64,000 nt of DNA from Polaromonas eurypsychrophila (lineage in GTDB: Bacteria; Pseudomonadota; Gammaproteobacteria; Burkholderiales; Burkholderiaceae_C): contig NZ_BMIG01000002.1 of the NCBI RefSeq assembly GCF_014641715.1, positions 248,001-312,000 of the forward strand, given 5' to 3'. Position 1 is the stretch's first letter, and every line of letters starts with the position of its first letter. Positions 25,561 through 33,234 of this stretch are shown here, in pieces. A program made the position numbers and the translations under genes. The notes beneath the pieces were generated by a model. That model ran no database searches. It saw nothing but the letters and a program-made list of their open reading frames with translations, and was not told the origin of the DNA.

Positions 25561-26394
25561 TCAGCCAAAGCTAGCCCGGTAGGTCATCGGATCCAAGACA
25601 CAATGTTGATCAAGAGAACCACTAAGGTCAAAAAGACGCGGCGCCTTTCTGAATTCGAAAAGTCTATAGAGATGAAATTGGTCCTTCGCGCCGTGCGATA
25701 GCGCCAACTCGCCGCGGGACACAAAAAACGGTGTATCGCGACCAAAGGAAGTGGTCTTAACTTCAATGAAGCGTTCTTTGCCATCGGCATCAAACGATAA
25801 GACGTCATAACCCAACCCATCGCCCTTAGATTGGGACACATGATTGACTTTGTCGGCGAGGCGCCCCAAACCGAGCTGCGTGAGACGCCAATGTTCGAAC
25901 TGAACAATGAACTCTTCCCCCGCCAAACCCAATGACCGGTTTTGCGCTTCGCGTTCAAGATAGTCGCGTTTTACAGCCTTAAAAAGCAACGGATTAACAG
26001 CCTCTGTTGCACGATTTTCTTTCTTAGGCGCGTCTGACTTCACTTTGGCGAAGTCCGTGAGCGCCGGCACCAGTGCCGGTTGCTCGACGGCGGCAAGCGC
26101 AACAGTGTCTAGTACCGTTTTGCCGCGCACCTGCTCGGCCGCAACCGTCGCCAAAAGAACTTGGTAGTTGGATCGCCGTTTGTATCCTCGAATACACGGA
26201 AAGCCGAGATCCATCATGGCCGCACTGATATTGCCGTGTTTGAACTCGATGGAAGCATCGGAGCGATTGTTCAACTTCTCCTGCAATCGACGACGATGCA
26301 AGGTCTTGCTGTAACTCTGGCCTGCCAACTCCAACGTCAGCATCTCTAAATAATCAGCAACGATGGCTTCGACTTCCTCTCGCGACCAATCCAT
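25561..26394 (-). CDS. DUF3883-domain (PD-(D/E)xK-like) predicted nuclease
   Basis: The 277-residue protein has an N-terminal WSREEVEAIVADYLEML domain with a SIEFKHGNISAAM segment (about 50-62), which I recall as often fused to nuclease domains in restriction-like proteins. A C-terminal DUF3883 region follows, with candidate active-site residues Glu near 160, Asp197 in GLGYDVLS and Glu211-x-Lys213 in RFIEVKTT. This fits a PD-(D/E)xK-fold nuclease, perhaps for modified or foreign DNA. Base composition is visibly lower in GC than the surroundings, suggesting transfer. ATG at 26394 is used instead of an upstream TTG. There is no methyltransferase nearby. Confidence 0.72.
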   Translation of the reverse strand: MDWSREEVEAIVADYLEMLTLELAGQSYSKTLHRRRLQEKLNNRSDASIEFKHGNISAAMMDLGFPCIRGYKRRSNYQVLLATVAAEQVRGKTVLDTVALAAVEQPALVPALTDFAKVKSDAPKKENRATEAVNPLLFKAVKRDYLEREAQNRSLGLAGEEFIVQFEHWRLTQLGLGRLADKVNHVSQSKGDGLGYDVLSFDADGKERFIEVKTTSFGRDTPFFVSRGELALSHGAKDQFHLYRLFEFRKAPRLFDLSGSLDQHCVLDPMTYRASFG

Positions 26395-26481
26395 GCGTGT
26401 TCCAGACAAAGTTAAGACCTAGCTATCTTATGGTCTGTTGCGTTTTGCTCCGGTGATTGGAGTTCCCACAAAAAAACAGAT

Positions 26482-27411
26482 TCAGCCGACCTCTCCGCCG
26501 CCATCCCCCGCAGCAAAACTAAACACCCCCAGCCGCTCCTGGCGCGAGAATTCGGCCACCACCAGTTCCTGAACCAGCGACAGCGCGTGGCTGGGTTTGG
26601 GGTCGAGCCGGGTGGCCATCACCAGCAGGCGGTTCAGTTGCACGCCGGAGATTTCTGACATGCGGATCGGTACGCCGGGCGGCACGTCCTTGAAGACTGA
26701 CACCGGCATGATGGTGGCCCAGCGCCCGCGGGCCACCAGTTCGCGGATCGAGTCGATGGAGTCGATCTCTGATTGCACGTTCAGGGTCTTGCCGATGCTG
26801 GCGAGCTGGCGCTCGACGATGCTGCGGTGAAGGCTGGTCATCAGCAGCGGGATGCGGGCGAGCTGGCTGATCGACACCACCGGCCCGATGCGCATCTGCG
26901 CGTGCGAGACCAAGGCAAAGGGCTCGCCCATCAGCGGCTGCAGCGACAGTGACCGCCCGGGCTCCGGGTTGGTAACGATGGCGATGTCGATCAGGCCGCG
27001 CTCCAGCCAGTCCAGCAGGGCCGGCGTGAAAGCCTCCCGGGTGCGCAGCTCGACTTCTTCCAGCGTGTCGGCGCAGCTCTCGAACAGGCCGGGCAGCAGC
27101 AGGCGCGCCAGCGTCGGCGAGGCGCCCAGCACCACCGTGGCCTTGTCGCTTTGCTGGCTGCGCGCCAGCCGCTGCTGCAGGCGCGTGGCCTCGGCCAGAA
27201 TGCGTTGCGCCGACTCATAAAAAGTTACGCCTGCTGGCGTCAGGCGCACCCCACGGGGCATGCGTTGCAGCAGTTGCACCCCCATCTCTTCTTCCAGCTC
27301 GCGCATCTGGCGTGTCAGCGCCGGCTGCGCAATCGGTATCGCAGCCGCCGCAGCCGTCAGGCTGCCGGCGTCGGCAATGGCAATGAAATAGCGGAATTTT
27401 CGGAGGTTCAT
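26482..27411 (-). CDS. LysR-family transcriptional regulator
   Basis: The 309-residue protein has the LysR winged helix (residues 1-60, MNLRKFRYFIAIADAGSLTAAAAA, then QPALTRQMRELEEEMGVQLL) and a LysR substrate-binding domain. It is divergent from the dehydrogenase-aldehyde dehydrogenase-cupin operon, so it probably controls that operon in response to a pathway compound. ATG at 27411 is the normal LysR start. A dyad that fits its site lies in the 118-bp spacer. Confidence 0.9.
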   Translation of the reverse strand: MNLRKFRYFIAIADAGSLTAAAAAIPIAQPALTRQMRELEEEMGVQLLQRMPRGVRLTPAGVTFYESAQRILAEATRLQQRLARSQQSDKATVVLGASPTLARLLLPGLFESCADTLEEVELRTREAFTPALLDWLERGLIDIAIVTNPEPGRSLSLQPLMGEPFALVSHAQMRIGPVVSISQLARIPLLMTSLHRSIVERQLASIGKTLNVQSEIDSIDSIRELVARGRWATIMPVSVFKDVPPGVPIRMSEISGVQLNRLLVMATRLDPKPSHALSLVQELVVAEFSRQERLGVFSFAAGDGGGEVG

Positions 27412-27434
27412 GGGGGCGCCAAATGTCCTGATCA

Positions 27435-27449
27435 ATATCAAAATGATAT
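27435..27449. promoter_or_regulatory. Candidate LysR-type regulator box
   Basis: ATATCA-AAA-TGATAT is a perfect inverted repeat and contains the T-N11-A spacing (T27436, A27448) typical of LysR binding sites. It is in the spacer between the LysR gene and the divergent Ldh gene. Confidence 0.55.
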
Positions 27450-27529
27450 GGCAAAGCGCATATTCAGCATTAGACAAGGCAGCTTGTCCGACCTACGCTC
27501 CGTGTGATTCCAGTCAACCGAGCATTCAC

Positions 27530-28597
27530 ATGACCTCCAGCCACGTGTCCCGTGAGGCGCTTCAGCGTTTCATCCAGACCGCTTTTCTCAGCCAGGGCCT
27601 GCCCGACGCTGACGCCGCCCAAGTGGCCCGCCTCATGACCGAGGCCGACTTGCAGGGCTCGGACGGCCACGGGGTGATTCGCCTGCCGCAGTACGTCAAG
27701 CGCATCCAGTCCGGCGGCATCAACATCAACCCACAGATCCGCGTGGTGCAAGAGCGCGCGGCCATGGCCGTTATCGATGGCGACAACGGCATGGGGCACC
27801 TGGTGGTCTCGCGCGCCGTCGACCTGGCCATCGAGAAGGCCCGCACCGCCGGCGTGGCCTGGGTCAGCACGCGTTTCAGCAACCACGCCGGCCCGGCCTC
27901 GCTCTACGCGCGCCGGCCGCTGGAGCACGACATGTTGGGGCTGTACTTTGCGGTCGGCAATGCCAACCACCTGCCGCCCTGGGGCGGCATGGACATGCTG
28001 CTGTCCACCAACCCAATTTCTGCCGGCATTCCGACCGACCAGGAGCCCCCTGTGGTGCTGGACATGGCCACCACCGTGGCCGCTTATGGCAAGGTCAAGG
28101 CCAAGGCCAAGCGCGGCGAGCAAATGCCTGAAGGCTGGATGATTGACCGCGAGGGCAAGCCGCTGCTGGACCCAAAACGCGCCAACGAAGGGTTTCTGCT
28201 GCCCATCGGCGAGCACAAGGGCTACGGCCTGGCGCTGATCGTCGGCCTGCTGGCCGGCACCCTGGGCGGTGCGGCGATGGGCCGCGATGTGATCGACTTC
28301 AACGCCGACCACAAAACCGTGACCAACACCGGCCAGGCGATTCTGGTGATCGACTTGTCGGCCTTCGGCGACCCGCAGGATTTCAAGCAGTCGGTGGACA
28401 AGCTGGTGCGCGACCTCCGCGGCAGCGAACGCCTGCCGGGCGTGGACCGCATCTGGCTGCCGGGCGAACAAAGCCACGAAAAACGCCAGCGTTACAACAC
28501 CGCTGGCATCCCCGTTTCTGACGGAGTGATGACTGAACTCAACACCCTGGCGGCCGAACTCGGCATAACCCCCCTGAACGAAATGGCCACCGCATGA
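27530..28597 (+). CDS. Ldh-family (malate/L-lactate dehydrogenase type 2) oxidoreductase
   Basis: The 355-residue NAD(P)-linked enzyme belongs to the Ldh_2 family, which includes malate/lactate, ureidoglycolate and 2,3-diketogulonate oxidoreductases. Visible are GSDGHGVIRLPQYV (about 42-55) with the likely catalytic His, and NHAGPASLYARRP. It should oxidise or reduce a 2-hydroxyacid/2-oxoacid pair. Its TGA overlaps the ATG of the aldehyde dehydrogenase gene. Substrate class is open; with the operon it is probably a step in a degradation route. Confidence 0.85.
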   Translation: MTSSHVSREALQRFIQTAFLSQGLPDADAAQVARLMTEADLQGSDGHGVIRLPQYVKRIQSGGININPQIRVVQERAAMAVIDGDNGMGHLVVSRAVDLAIEKARTAGVAWVSTRFSNHAGPASLYARRPLEHDMLGLYFAVGNANHLPPWGGMDMLLSTNPISAGIPTDQEPPVVLDMATTVAAYGKVKAKAKRGEQMPEGWMIDREGKPLLDPKRANEGFLLPIGEHKGYGLALIVGLLAGTLGGAAMGRDVIDFNADHKTVTNTGQAILVIDLSAFGDPQDFKQSVDKLVRDLRGSERLPGVDRIWLPGEQSHEKRQRYNTAGIPVSDGVMTELNTLAAELGITPLNEMATA

Positions 28598-29967
28598 TCA
28601 CCTCTTTCAATCCCGCGACTGAGGCCATCCTTGCCGAGTACGAGGAATACGGCAACGACCAGGTAGAAAAATGCCTGGCAAGGGCCGCGCAAGCGCAGGT
28701 GCAGTGGGCGCGCACGCCGCTGGCCGAGCGCCTGGCCCTGTTTGGCCACGCGGCCCGGGTGCTGCGCGAGCGCAAAGACGAGCTGGCCCTGCTGATCACG
28801 CTGGAAATGGGCAAGCCGCTGGCCGAGTCCCTGGGCGAAATCGAAAAGTCCGCATGGAACTTCGAGGTCTACGCCCAGGCGGCGCCCGGCTTTCTGGCAG
28901 ACACCGTGGTGCCCAGCGGCGCCAGCGACAGCCGCATCGTGTATGACCCGATCGGGCTGGTGCTGGCCGTCATGCCGTGGAACTACCCGTTCTGGCAGGT
29001 CATGCGCGCGGCCGCGCCGGTGTTCGCTGGCGGCAACGGCCTGGTGCTCAAACATGCCAGCAATGTGCCGCAGTGCGCCCTGGCCATGCAAGACGTGTTC
29101 CGTCAGGCGGGCTTCCCAAGCGGGCTGTTCACCACCTTGCTGGTGGGTTCAGGCCGGGTCGCCTCGCTGATCCAGGACAGGCGCATCGCCGCCGTCACCT
29201 TCACGGGCTCGACACCCGCCGGACGCAGCATCGCGGCGACCGCCGGCCAAGCCCTGAAAAAACAGGTGCTGGAATTGGGTGGCTCCGATCCCTTCATCGT
29301 GCTGGCAGATGCAGACGTGGACGCCGCGGCCACCGCCGCTGTGAAGGCGCGTTTTCAGAACACCGGGCAGAGCTGCATCGCCGCCAAACGCTTCATCGTG
29401 GAAGACGCCATTGCCGACCGTTTTGTCGACGTTTTCTGCGAGTTGACGCGCAAGCTGGTGGTCGGCAACCCGATGGACGCAGCGAGCACGCAGGGTTCCA
29501 TGGCAAAACGCAGCCTTCGCGACGAACTGCATGCGCAGGTGGTGGCTTCGGTGAAGGAAGGCGCGCGCCTGCTGATCGGCGGCAAGGCGATTGACAGCCC
29601 CGGCGCCTTTTACCAGCCGACAGTGCTGGACCATGTGACCCCCGGCATGACGGCAGCCCGCGAAGAAACCTTCGGACCGGCAGCGGCAATTTTGCGTGTG
29701 GCCAATGCCACTCAGGCGGTGGAGGTGGCCAACGGCACGCCCTTTGGCCTCGGTGCCGCGCTGTGGACCGGCAACGCCGACCTGGCCCGCAAGCTCTCGC
29801 GCGAGATCCAGGCCGGCGCCGTATTCATCAACGGCATCGTGGCATCCGACCCGCGCCTGCCTTTCGGCGGGACCAAGGAATCGGGTTATGGCCGCGAACT
29901 GGGCATACTGGGACTGCATGAGTTCACCAACATCAAAACGGTGTGGACCGGCCCCGCACGCGCCTGA
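28594..29967 (+). CDS. NAD(P)-dependent aldehyde dehydrogenase (succinate-semialdehyde dehydrogenase type)
   Basis: The 457-residue protein has the ALDH motifs: FTGSTPAGR, general base Glu227 in LELGGSDPF and catalytic Cys261 in NTGQSCIAAKRF, plus the PWNYPFWQVMRAAAP entry. The sequence resembles GabD/succinate-semialdehyde dehydrogenases, but it could take another semialdehyde. It overlaps the Ldh gene by 4 bp (ATGA), which argues for one transcript and coupled translation. Confidence 0.88.
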   Translation: MITSFNPATEAILAEYEEYGNDQVEKCLARAAQAQVQWARTPLAERLALFGHAARVLRERKDELALLITLEMGKPLAESLGEIEKSAWNFEVYAQAAPGFLADTVVPSGASDSRIVYDPIGLVLAVMPWNYPFWQVMRAAAPVFAGGNGLVLKHASNVPQCALAMQDVFRQAGFPSGLFTTLLVGSGRVASLIQDRRIAAVTFTGSTPAGRSIAATAGQALKKQVLELGGSDPFIVLADADVDAAATAAVKARFQNTGQSCIAAKRFIVEDAIADRFVDVFCELTRKLVVGNPMDAASTQGSMAKRSLRDELHAQVVASVKEGARLLIGGKAIDSPGAFYQPTVLDHVTPGMTAAREETFGPAAAILRVANATQAVEVANGTPFGLGAALWTGNADLARKLSREIQAGAVFINGIVASDPRLPFGGTKESGYGRELGILGLHEFTNIKTVWTGPARA

Positions 29968-30008
29968 CCACACAACAACATTCGCACCCACTTTTGAAGG
30001 AACATCCC

Positions 30009-30422
30009 ATGACCACCAACGCCATCAAACACGCCGTGTTGCGCCCCGACCAGATCCAGAGCCATGACCGTGGAGGCGGCGCGCGCACCACGCCGCTGGT
30101 TCTGCCCTCCCTGGGCGCCAGCACTTTCATCAATGGCATCACCGAGTTCGCACCGGGCACAGCCATTCCCTTCCACAGCCACAACTGCGAAGAAAGCGTG
30201 GTGCTGCTCAGCGGACACGCCTTCCTCGACATTGCCGGTGAAGTGCACGAGCTCAAACCACTGGACACCACCTTCATCCCGCCCAACCTGCCGCACCGCT
30301 TTCGCAACATGTCGGACACCGAGCCGATGAAGATCCTCTGGATCTACGCCTCGGTCAACGCCACGCGCACGCTGGTCGATACCGGCGAAACACGTGCGGT
30401 GTCGGCGGAACACGCGAAGTAA
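30009..30422 (+). CDS. Cupin-domain protein
   Basis: The 137-residue single cupin has the metal-ligand pattern PFHSHNCEESVVLL with His and Glu in the first motif and PPNLPHRFRNMS with His in the second. It may be a metal-dependent isomerase, dioxygenase or hydrolase in the pathway of the operon. It follows the aldehyde dehydrogenase by 41 bp and ends just before a strong terminator, so it is the last gene of the operon. Confidence 0.82.
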   Translation: MTTNAIKHAVLRPDQIQSHDRGGGARTTPLVLPSLGASTFINGITEFAPGTAIPFHSHNCEESVVLLSGHAFLDIAGEVHELKPLDTTFIPPNLPHRFRNMSDTEPMKILWIYASVNATRTLVDTGETRAVSAEHAK

Positions 30423-30443
30423 AACGGCGAGCATACAAAAAGG

Positions 30444-30481
30444 CAGCCCCGGGGAGATGACTCCCCGGGGCTGTTTTTTTT
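30444..30481. terminator. Bidirectional intrinsic terminator
   Basis: A perfect 13-bp stem (CAGCCCCGGGGAG with a 4-base ATGA loop) is followed on the plus strand by eight T and on the minus strand, after two bases, by five T. It lies between the cupin gene and the end of the convergent Bug-family operon, and would end both. Confidence 0.92.
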
Positions 30482-30547
30482 GCCTGCTCATGAAGCGTTA
30501 CCGGGGCGCTCGTCGAGCGCCCGGCCGGTCAACCCTTGCGGGTCAGC

Positions 30548-31543
30548 TTACTCCGTGATGTTGTTGTCGCGGATGGCCTTGCCATAACGTGCCAGCTGGT
30601 CCCGCACCAGGGTGGTCAGCTCTGCCGGTGTGGTGCCGTTGCGCAGCAAACCCAGGCCGGCATAACGCTCCTTGAGCGCCGGGTCGTTCAGGGCCTTGAC
30701 GACTTCGCGCTGCAGACGGTCCACGATGTCTTTGGGTGTGCCCTTGGGCGAGGTGAGCGCAAACCAGGTGCTGTAGTCAAAGCCCTGGATGCCCTGCTCC
30801 TTGAGGGTTGGCGTGTCGGGGTATTCAGAGTGGCGGTTGTCCGCCATCACACCGATCAGGCGCAGCTTGCCGGCCTTGGCCAGCGAAGCCACGGTGGCGA
30901 TGCCTTGCATGGTCACGTCGACCTGGTTGCCGGCAACGTCCAGCGCCGCCTGGCTGGCGCCGCGGTAAGGCACATGTTTGAGGTCTATGCCAGTGTGCGC
31001 GGCAAACAGCGCACCACCCAGGTGCTGCGGGCTGCCATTGCCGCCGGAGGCGTAGGTAATCTTGCCAGGTGAAGCCTTGGCGGCAGCCACCAGTTCGGCA
31101 GCGGTTTTGTAAGGCGAGTTGCTGGCCACCGCGATGCTGAATTCGATGGTCGCGACCTTGGAGATGTGCGCGAAGTCGGTCACCGGGTTGAACGGCGTGG
31201 CCTTGTTGAGGTTGGGCACCATGGTGAGCACGCTGTCATTGAAGCCGCCTATGGTGTAGCCATCGGGCGCGGACTTGGCGAGCTTGTCGGCGCCGATGAT
31301 GCCGGAGGCGCCCACCAGGTTCTCGACCACAATGGGCTGGCCCATGTTCTCAGCCATCTTCTGGGCCAGCAGCCGTGCAGCCACATCCACGGCGCTACCC
31401 GCTGCCAGCGGAACAATCATGCGGATCGGTTTGTTGGGGTAGGTGCCCTGCGCCTGGGCCGGCAAAGCCAGCGTGAAGCCGGCCAAAACGGCCAGCGTGA
31501 TCGCGAGGCGCCGCGTGTACGGGGTGGATGGGTTGCGTTTCAA
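30548..31543 (-). CDS. Bug-family tripartite tricarboxylate-type substrate-binding protein
   Basis: The 331-residue protein has a signal peptide (about 1-31, ending ALPAQA-Q) and the TctC/Bug family hallmarks YPNKPIRMIVPLAAGSAVD, LVGASGIIGADKLAKS and YRGASQAALDVAGNQVD. It binds a small organic acid in the periplasm. Genes for the membrane TctA/TctB parts are not next to it, as is common for Bug proteins. It is the last gene of the minus-strand series Mo-hydroxylase, 2Fe-2S, amidohydrolase, Bug; substrate unknown. Confidence 0.9.
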   Translation of the reverse strand: MKRNPSTPYTRRLAITLAVLAGFTLALPAQAQGTYPNKPIRMIVPLAAGSAVDVAARLLAQKMAENMGQPIVVENLVGASGIIGADKLAKSAPDGYTIGGFNDSVLTMVPNLNKATPFNPVTDFAHISKVATIEFSIAVASNSPYKTAAELVAAAKASPGKITYASGGNGSPQHLGGALFAAHTGIDLKHVPYRGASQAALDVAGNQVDVTMQGIATVASLAKAGKLRLIGVMADNRHSEYPDTPTLKEQGIQGFDYSTWFALTSPKGTPKDIVDRLQREVVKALNDPALKERYAGLGLLRNGTTPAELTTLVRDQLARYGKAIRDNNITE

Positions 31544-31588
31544 GTTGTCTCCTTCAGTTGTTTATAAGCAGGGTGGGGCCCGGCGCCG

Positions 31589-32701
31589 TCACACGGTCAG
31601 GCCCAGCACGCGGATTGCGTTTTCGCCCAGAATGGCGAGGCGGTCCTCGTCGCTGAGTTCTGGTGCGTTCATGACATGACCCACGGGGTCGTCTTCCCAC
31701 GGGATAGGGTGGTCGGTGCCAATCATGATCTGTCCGGCGCCAACCTCGGCCGCCAGATGGCGCAACGCCTCGCCGGTAAAAACCAGCGAGTCAAAATAAA
31801 TCTGGCGGATGTACTCGGTCGGTTTCTTCTTGAGCACGATCTCGGGGTTGCAGTTCTGCGGCGAGACGAAGCAGCTGCGGTCCATGCGGGGCGCGTACGA
31901 GCCGAGAAAGCCGCCGCCGTGCGCACCCAGCACCTTGAGCTCGGGGAACTTGTCAAACACGCCCTCGAAAATCAGCTTCTGCAGCGCAATCGTCGTGTCC
32001 AGCGGATTGCCGATGACATTGGACAACCAGCCATTGCCCTTGAGCCGTGTCGCCAGCTCTGGCGTGCTTTGCGGATGGATGAACAGCATCACGCCGAGCT
32101 CCTGTGCCTTCGCCAGCACCGGGTGGAATTGCGGACTCGCGAAGTCGATGCCGGCAACGCTGCCGCCAATGGCCGCGCCCTTGAGTCCCTGTGTCTTGAC
32201 CGCTTCCTCCAGCATCGCCACGGCGAGTTCGGGAAACTGCATCGGCAGCGAGGCAAATCCGGCCAGGCGCTTCGGATGACGCGCACTCAGCTCGGCCAGG
32301 CTGTTGTTGTGGATGCGGCAGATCGCCTCGGTGGTCTCGCGGTCCTTCTTGTACCAGAAGGGATTGATGCTGAGCACCTGCAGGTCGATGCCCATGCGGT
32401 CCATCGCTTCAAAGCGCGTGGTCAGTTGCTGCTCCACCTGCAAAAAGTGCTCCGGCACGCCCTTGACCGGCGGCAACACGGCCTTGGCCTCATCGCCCAT
32501 CAGATCCAGTGCGGCCTGGAAATAGCAGTGGGCGTGCACATCTATCGCGGGCGCGCGTTTGCCGCCAATAAACACCGGCGCACGGCGCGGCGACGTGCCG
32601 CCGCCGCCGCCGGGCACGATCGGCAGGCCGGCACAACTGCAAAACCAGAACCCGCCAGCGCTGTGGGTGTGTGTCGATGGAGAAAGCCAGTTCTTGAGCA
32701 T
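31589..32701 (-). CDS. Amidohydrolase-family protein (ACMSD-like)
   Basis: The 370-residue protein has the ACMSD-like amidohydrolase framework: APAIDVHAHC with the first metal-binding His pair near residue 52, a later FIHPQSTP, LGAHGGGFLG and the acidic GTDHPIPWEDDP. These enzymes hydrolyse or decarboxylate aromatic acids. The first about 45 residues carry FWFCSCAGLPIVPGGGGG, unusual for the family; they could be a lipoprotein-like or export segment or a mis-set start. ATG at 32701 gives this version. The 2Fe-2S gene ends 8 bp upstream, so the genes are one operon. Confidence 0.78.
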   Translation of the reverse strand: MLKNWLSPSTHTHSAGGFWFCSCAGLPIVPGGGGGTSPRRAPVFIGGKRAPAIDVHAHCYFQAALDLMGDEAKAVLPPVKGVPEHFLQVEQQLTTRFEAMDRMGIDLQVLSINPFWYKKDRETTEAICRIHNNSLAELSARHPKRLAGFASLPMQFPELAVAMLEEAVKTQGLKGAAIGGSVAGIDFASPQFHPVLAKAQELGVMLFIHPQSTPELATRLKGNGWLSNVIGNPLDTTIALQKLIFEGVFDKFPELKVLGAHGGGFLGSYAPRMDRSCFVSPQNCNPEIVLKKKPTEYIRQIYFDSLVFTGEALRHLAAEVGAGQIMIGTDHPIPWEDDPVGHVMNAPELSDEDRLAILGENAIRVLGLTV

Positions 32702-32709
32702 GAGGGTCT

Positions 32710-33234
32710 TCAGGAGTGAGAGTTCGTTGAGGGTTTTGCCGCGCACCCGGCGGCCTGCTCGATGGCGCGCAACATGCGCGTGTGTGCGCCGCAGCGGCAC
32801 AGGTGTTTCTCCAGCGCCAGCACAATGACTTCGCGGGTGGGCGACGGGTTGTCCGCCAGCAATGCGGCGGCCGAGGTGACAATTCCGGACACACAGTAAC
32901 CGCACTGAGCCGCTCGGCATTCGATGAACGCGGTCTGGATGGGATGCGGGGCGTCAGGCGTGCCCAGGCCTTCCAGCGTGGTCACCTGACGACCCTGTAC
33001 CGACCACACCGGCAGGTTGCACGCGGTCTGCGGCCGGCCGTCCACCAGCACCATGCAGGCGCCACACTCGCCCTGGCCGCAGCCGAATTTGGGGCCGCTC
33101 AGTCCGAGCTCGCCCCGCAGCACCGACAGCAACGTGGCCTTGTCATCGCCCTCAAAATGCACGGGCTGCTGGTTGACGTGGAACATCAGCGCGCTTTCCC
33201 TGTTGTTGCTATTGTTGTTGGCAACGGTGCTCAT
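32710..33234 (-). CDS. 2Fe-2S subunit of a molybdenum hydroxylase
   Basis: The 174-residue protein has the plant-type cluster CGQGECGACMV (about 52-62) and a second cluster domain with CGYCVSG and CRCGAHTRML. This is the small subunit of xanthine-oxidase-family two-subunit hydroxylases (IorA/NicA-like). Its stop is 8 bp before the amidohydrolase start and its ATG overlaps the large-subunit stop by 4 bp. Confidence 0.92.
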   Translation of the reverse strand: MSTVANNNSNNRESALMFHVNQQPVHFEGDDKATLLSVLRGELGLSGPKFGCGQGECGACMVLVDGRPQTACNLPVWSVQGRQVTTLEGLGTPDAPHPIQTAFIECRAAQCGYCVSGIVTSAAALLADNPSPTREVIVLALEKHLCRCGAHTRMLRAIEQAAGCAAKPSTNSHS

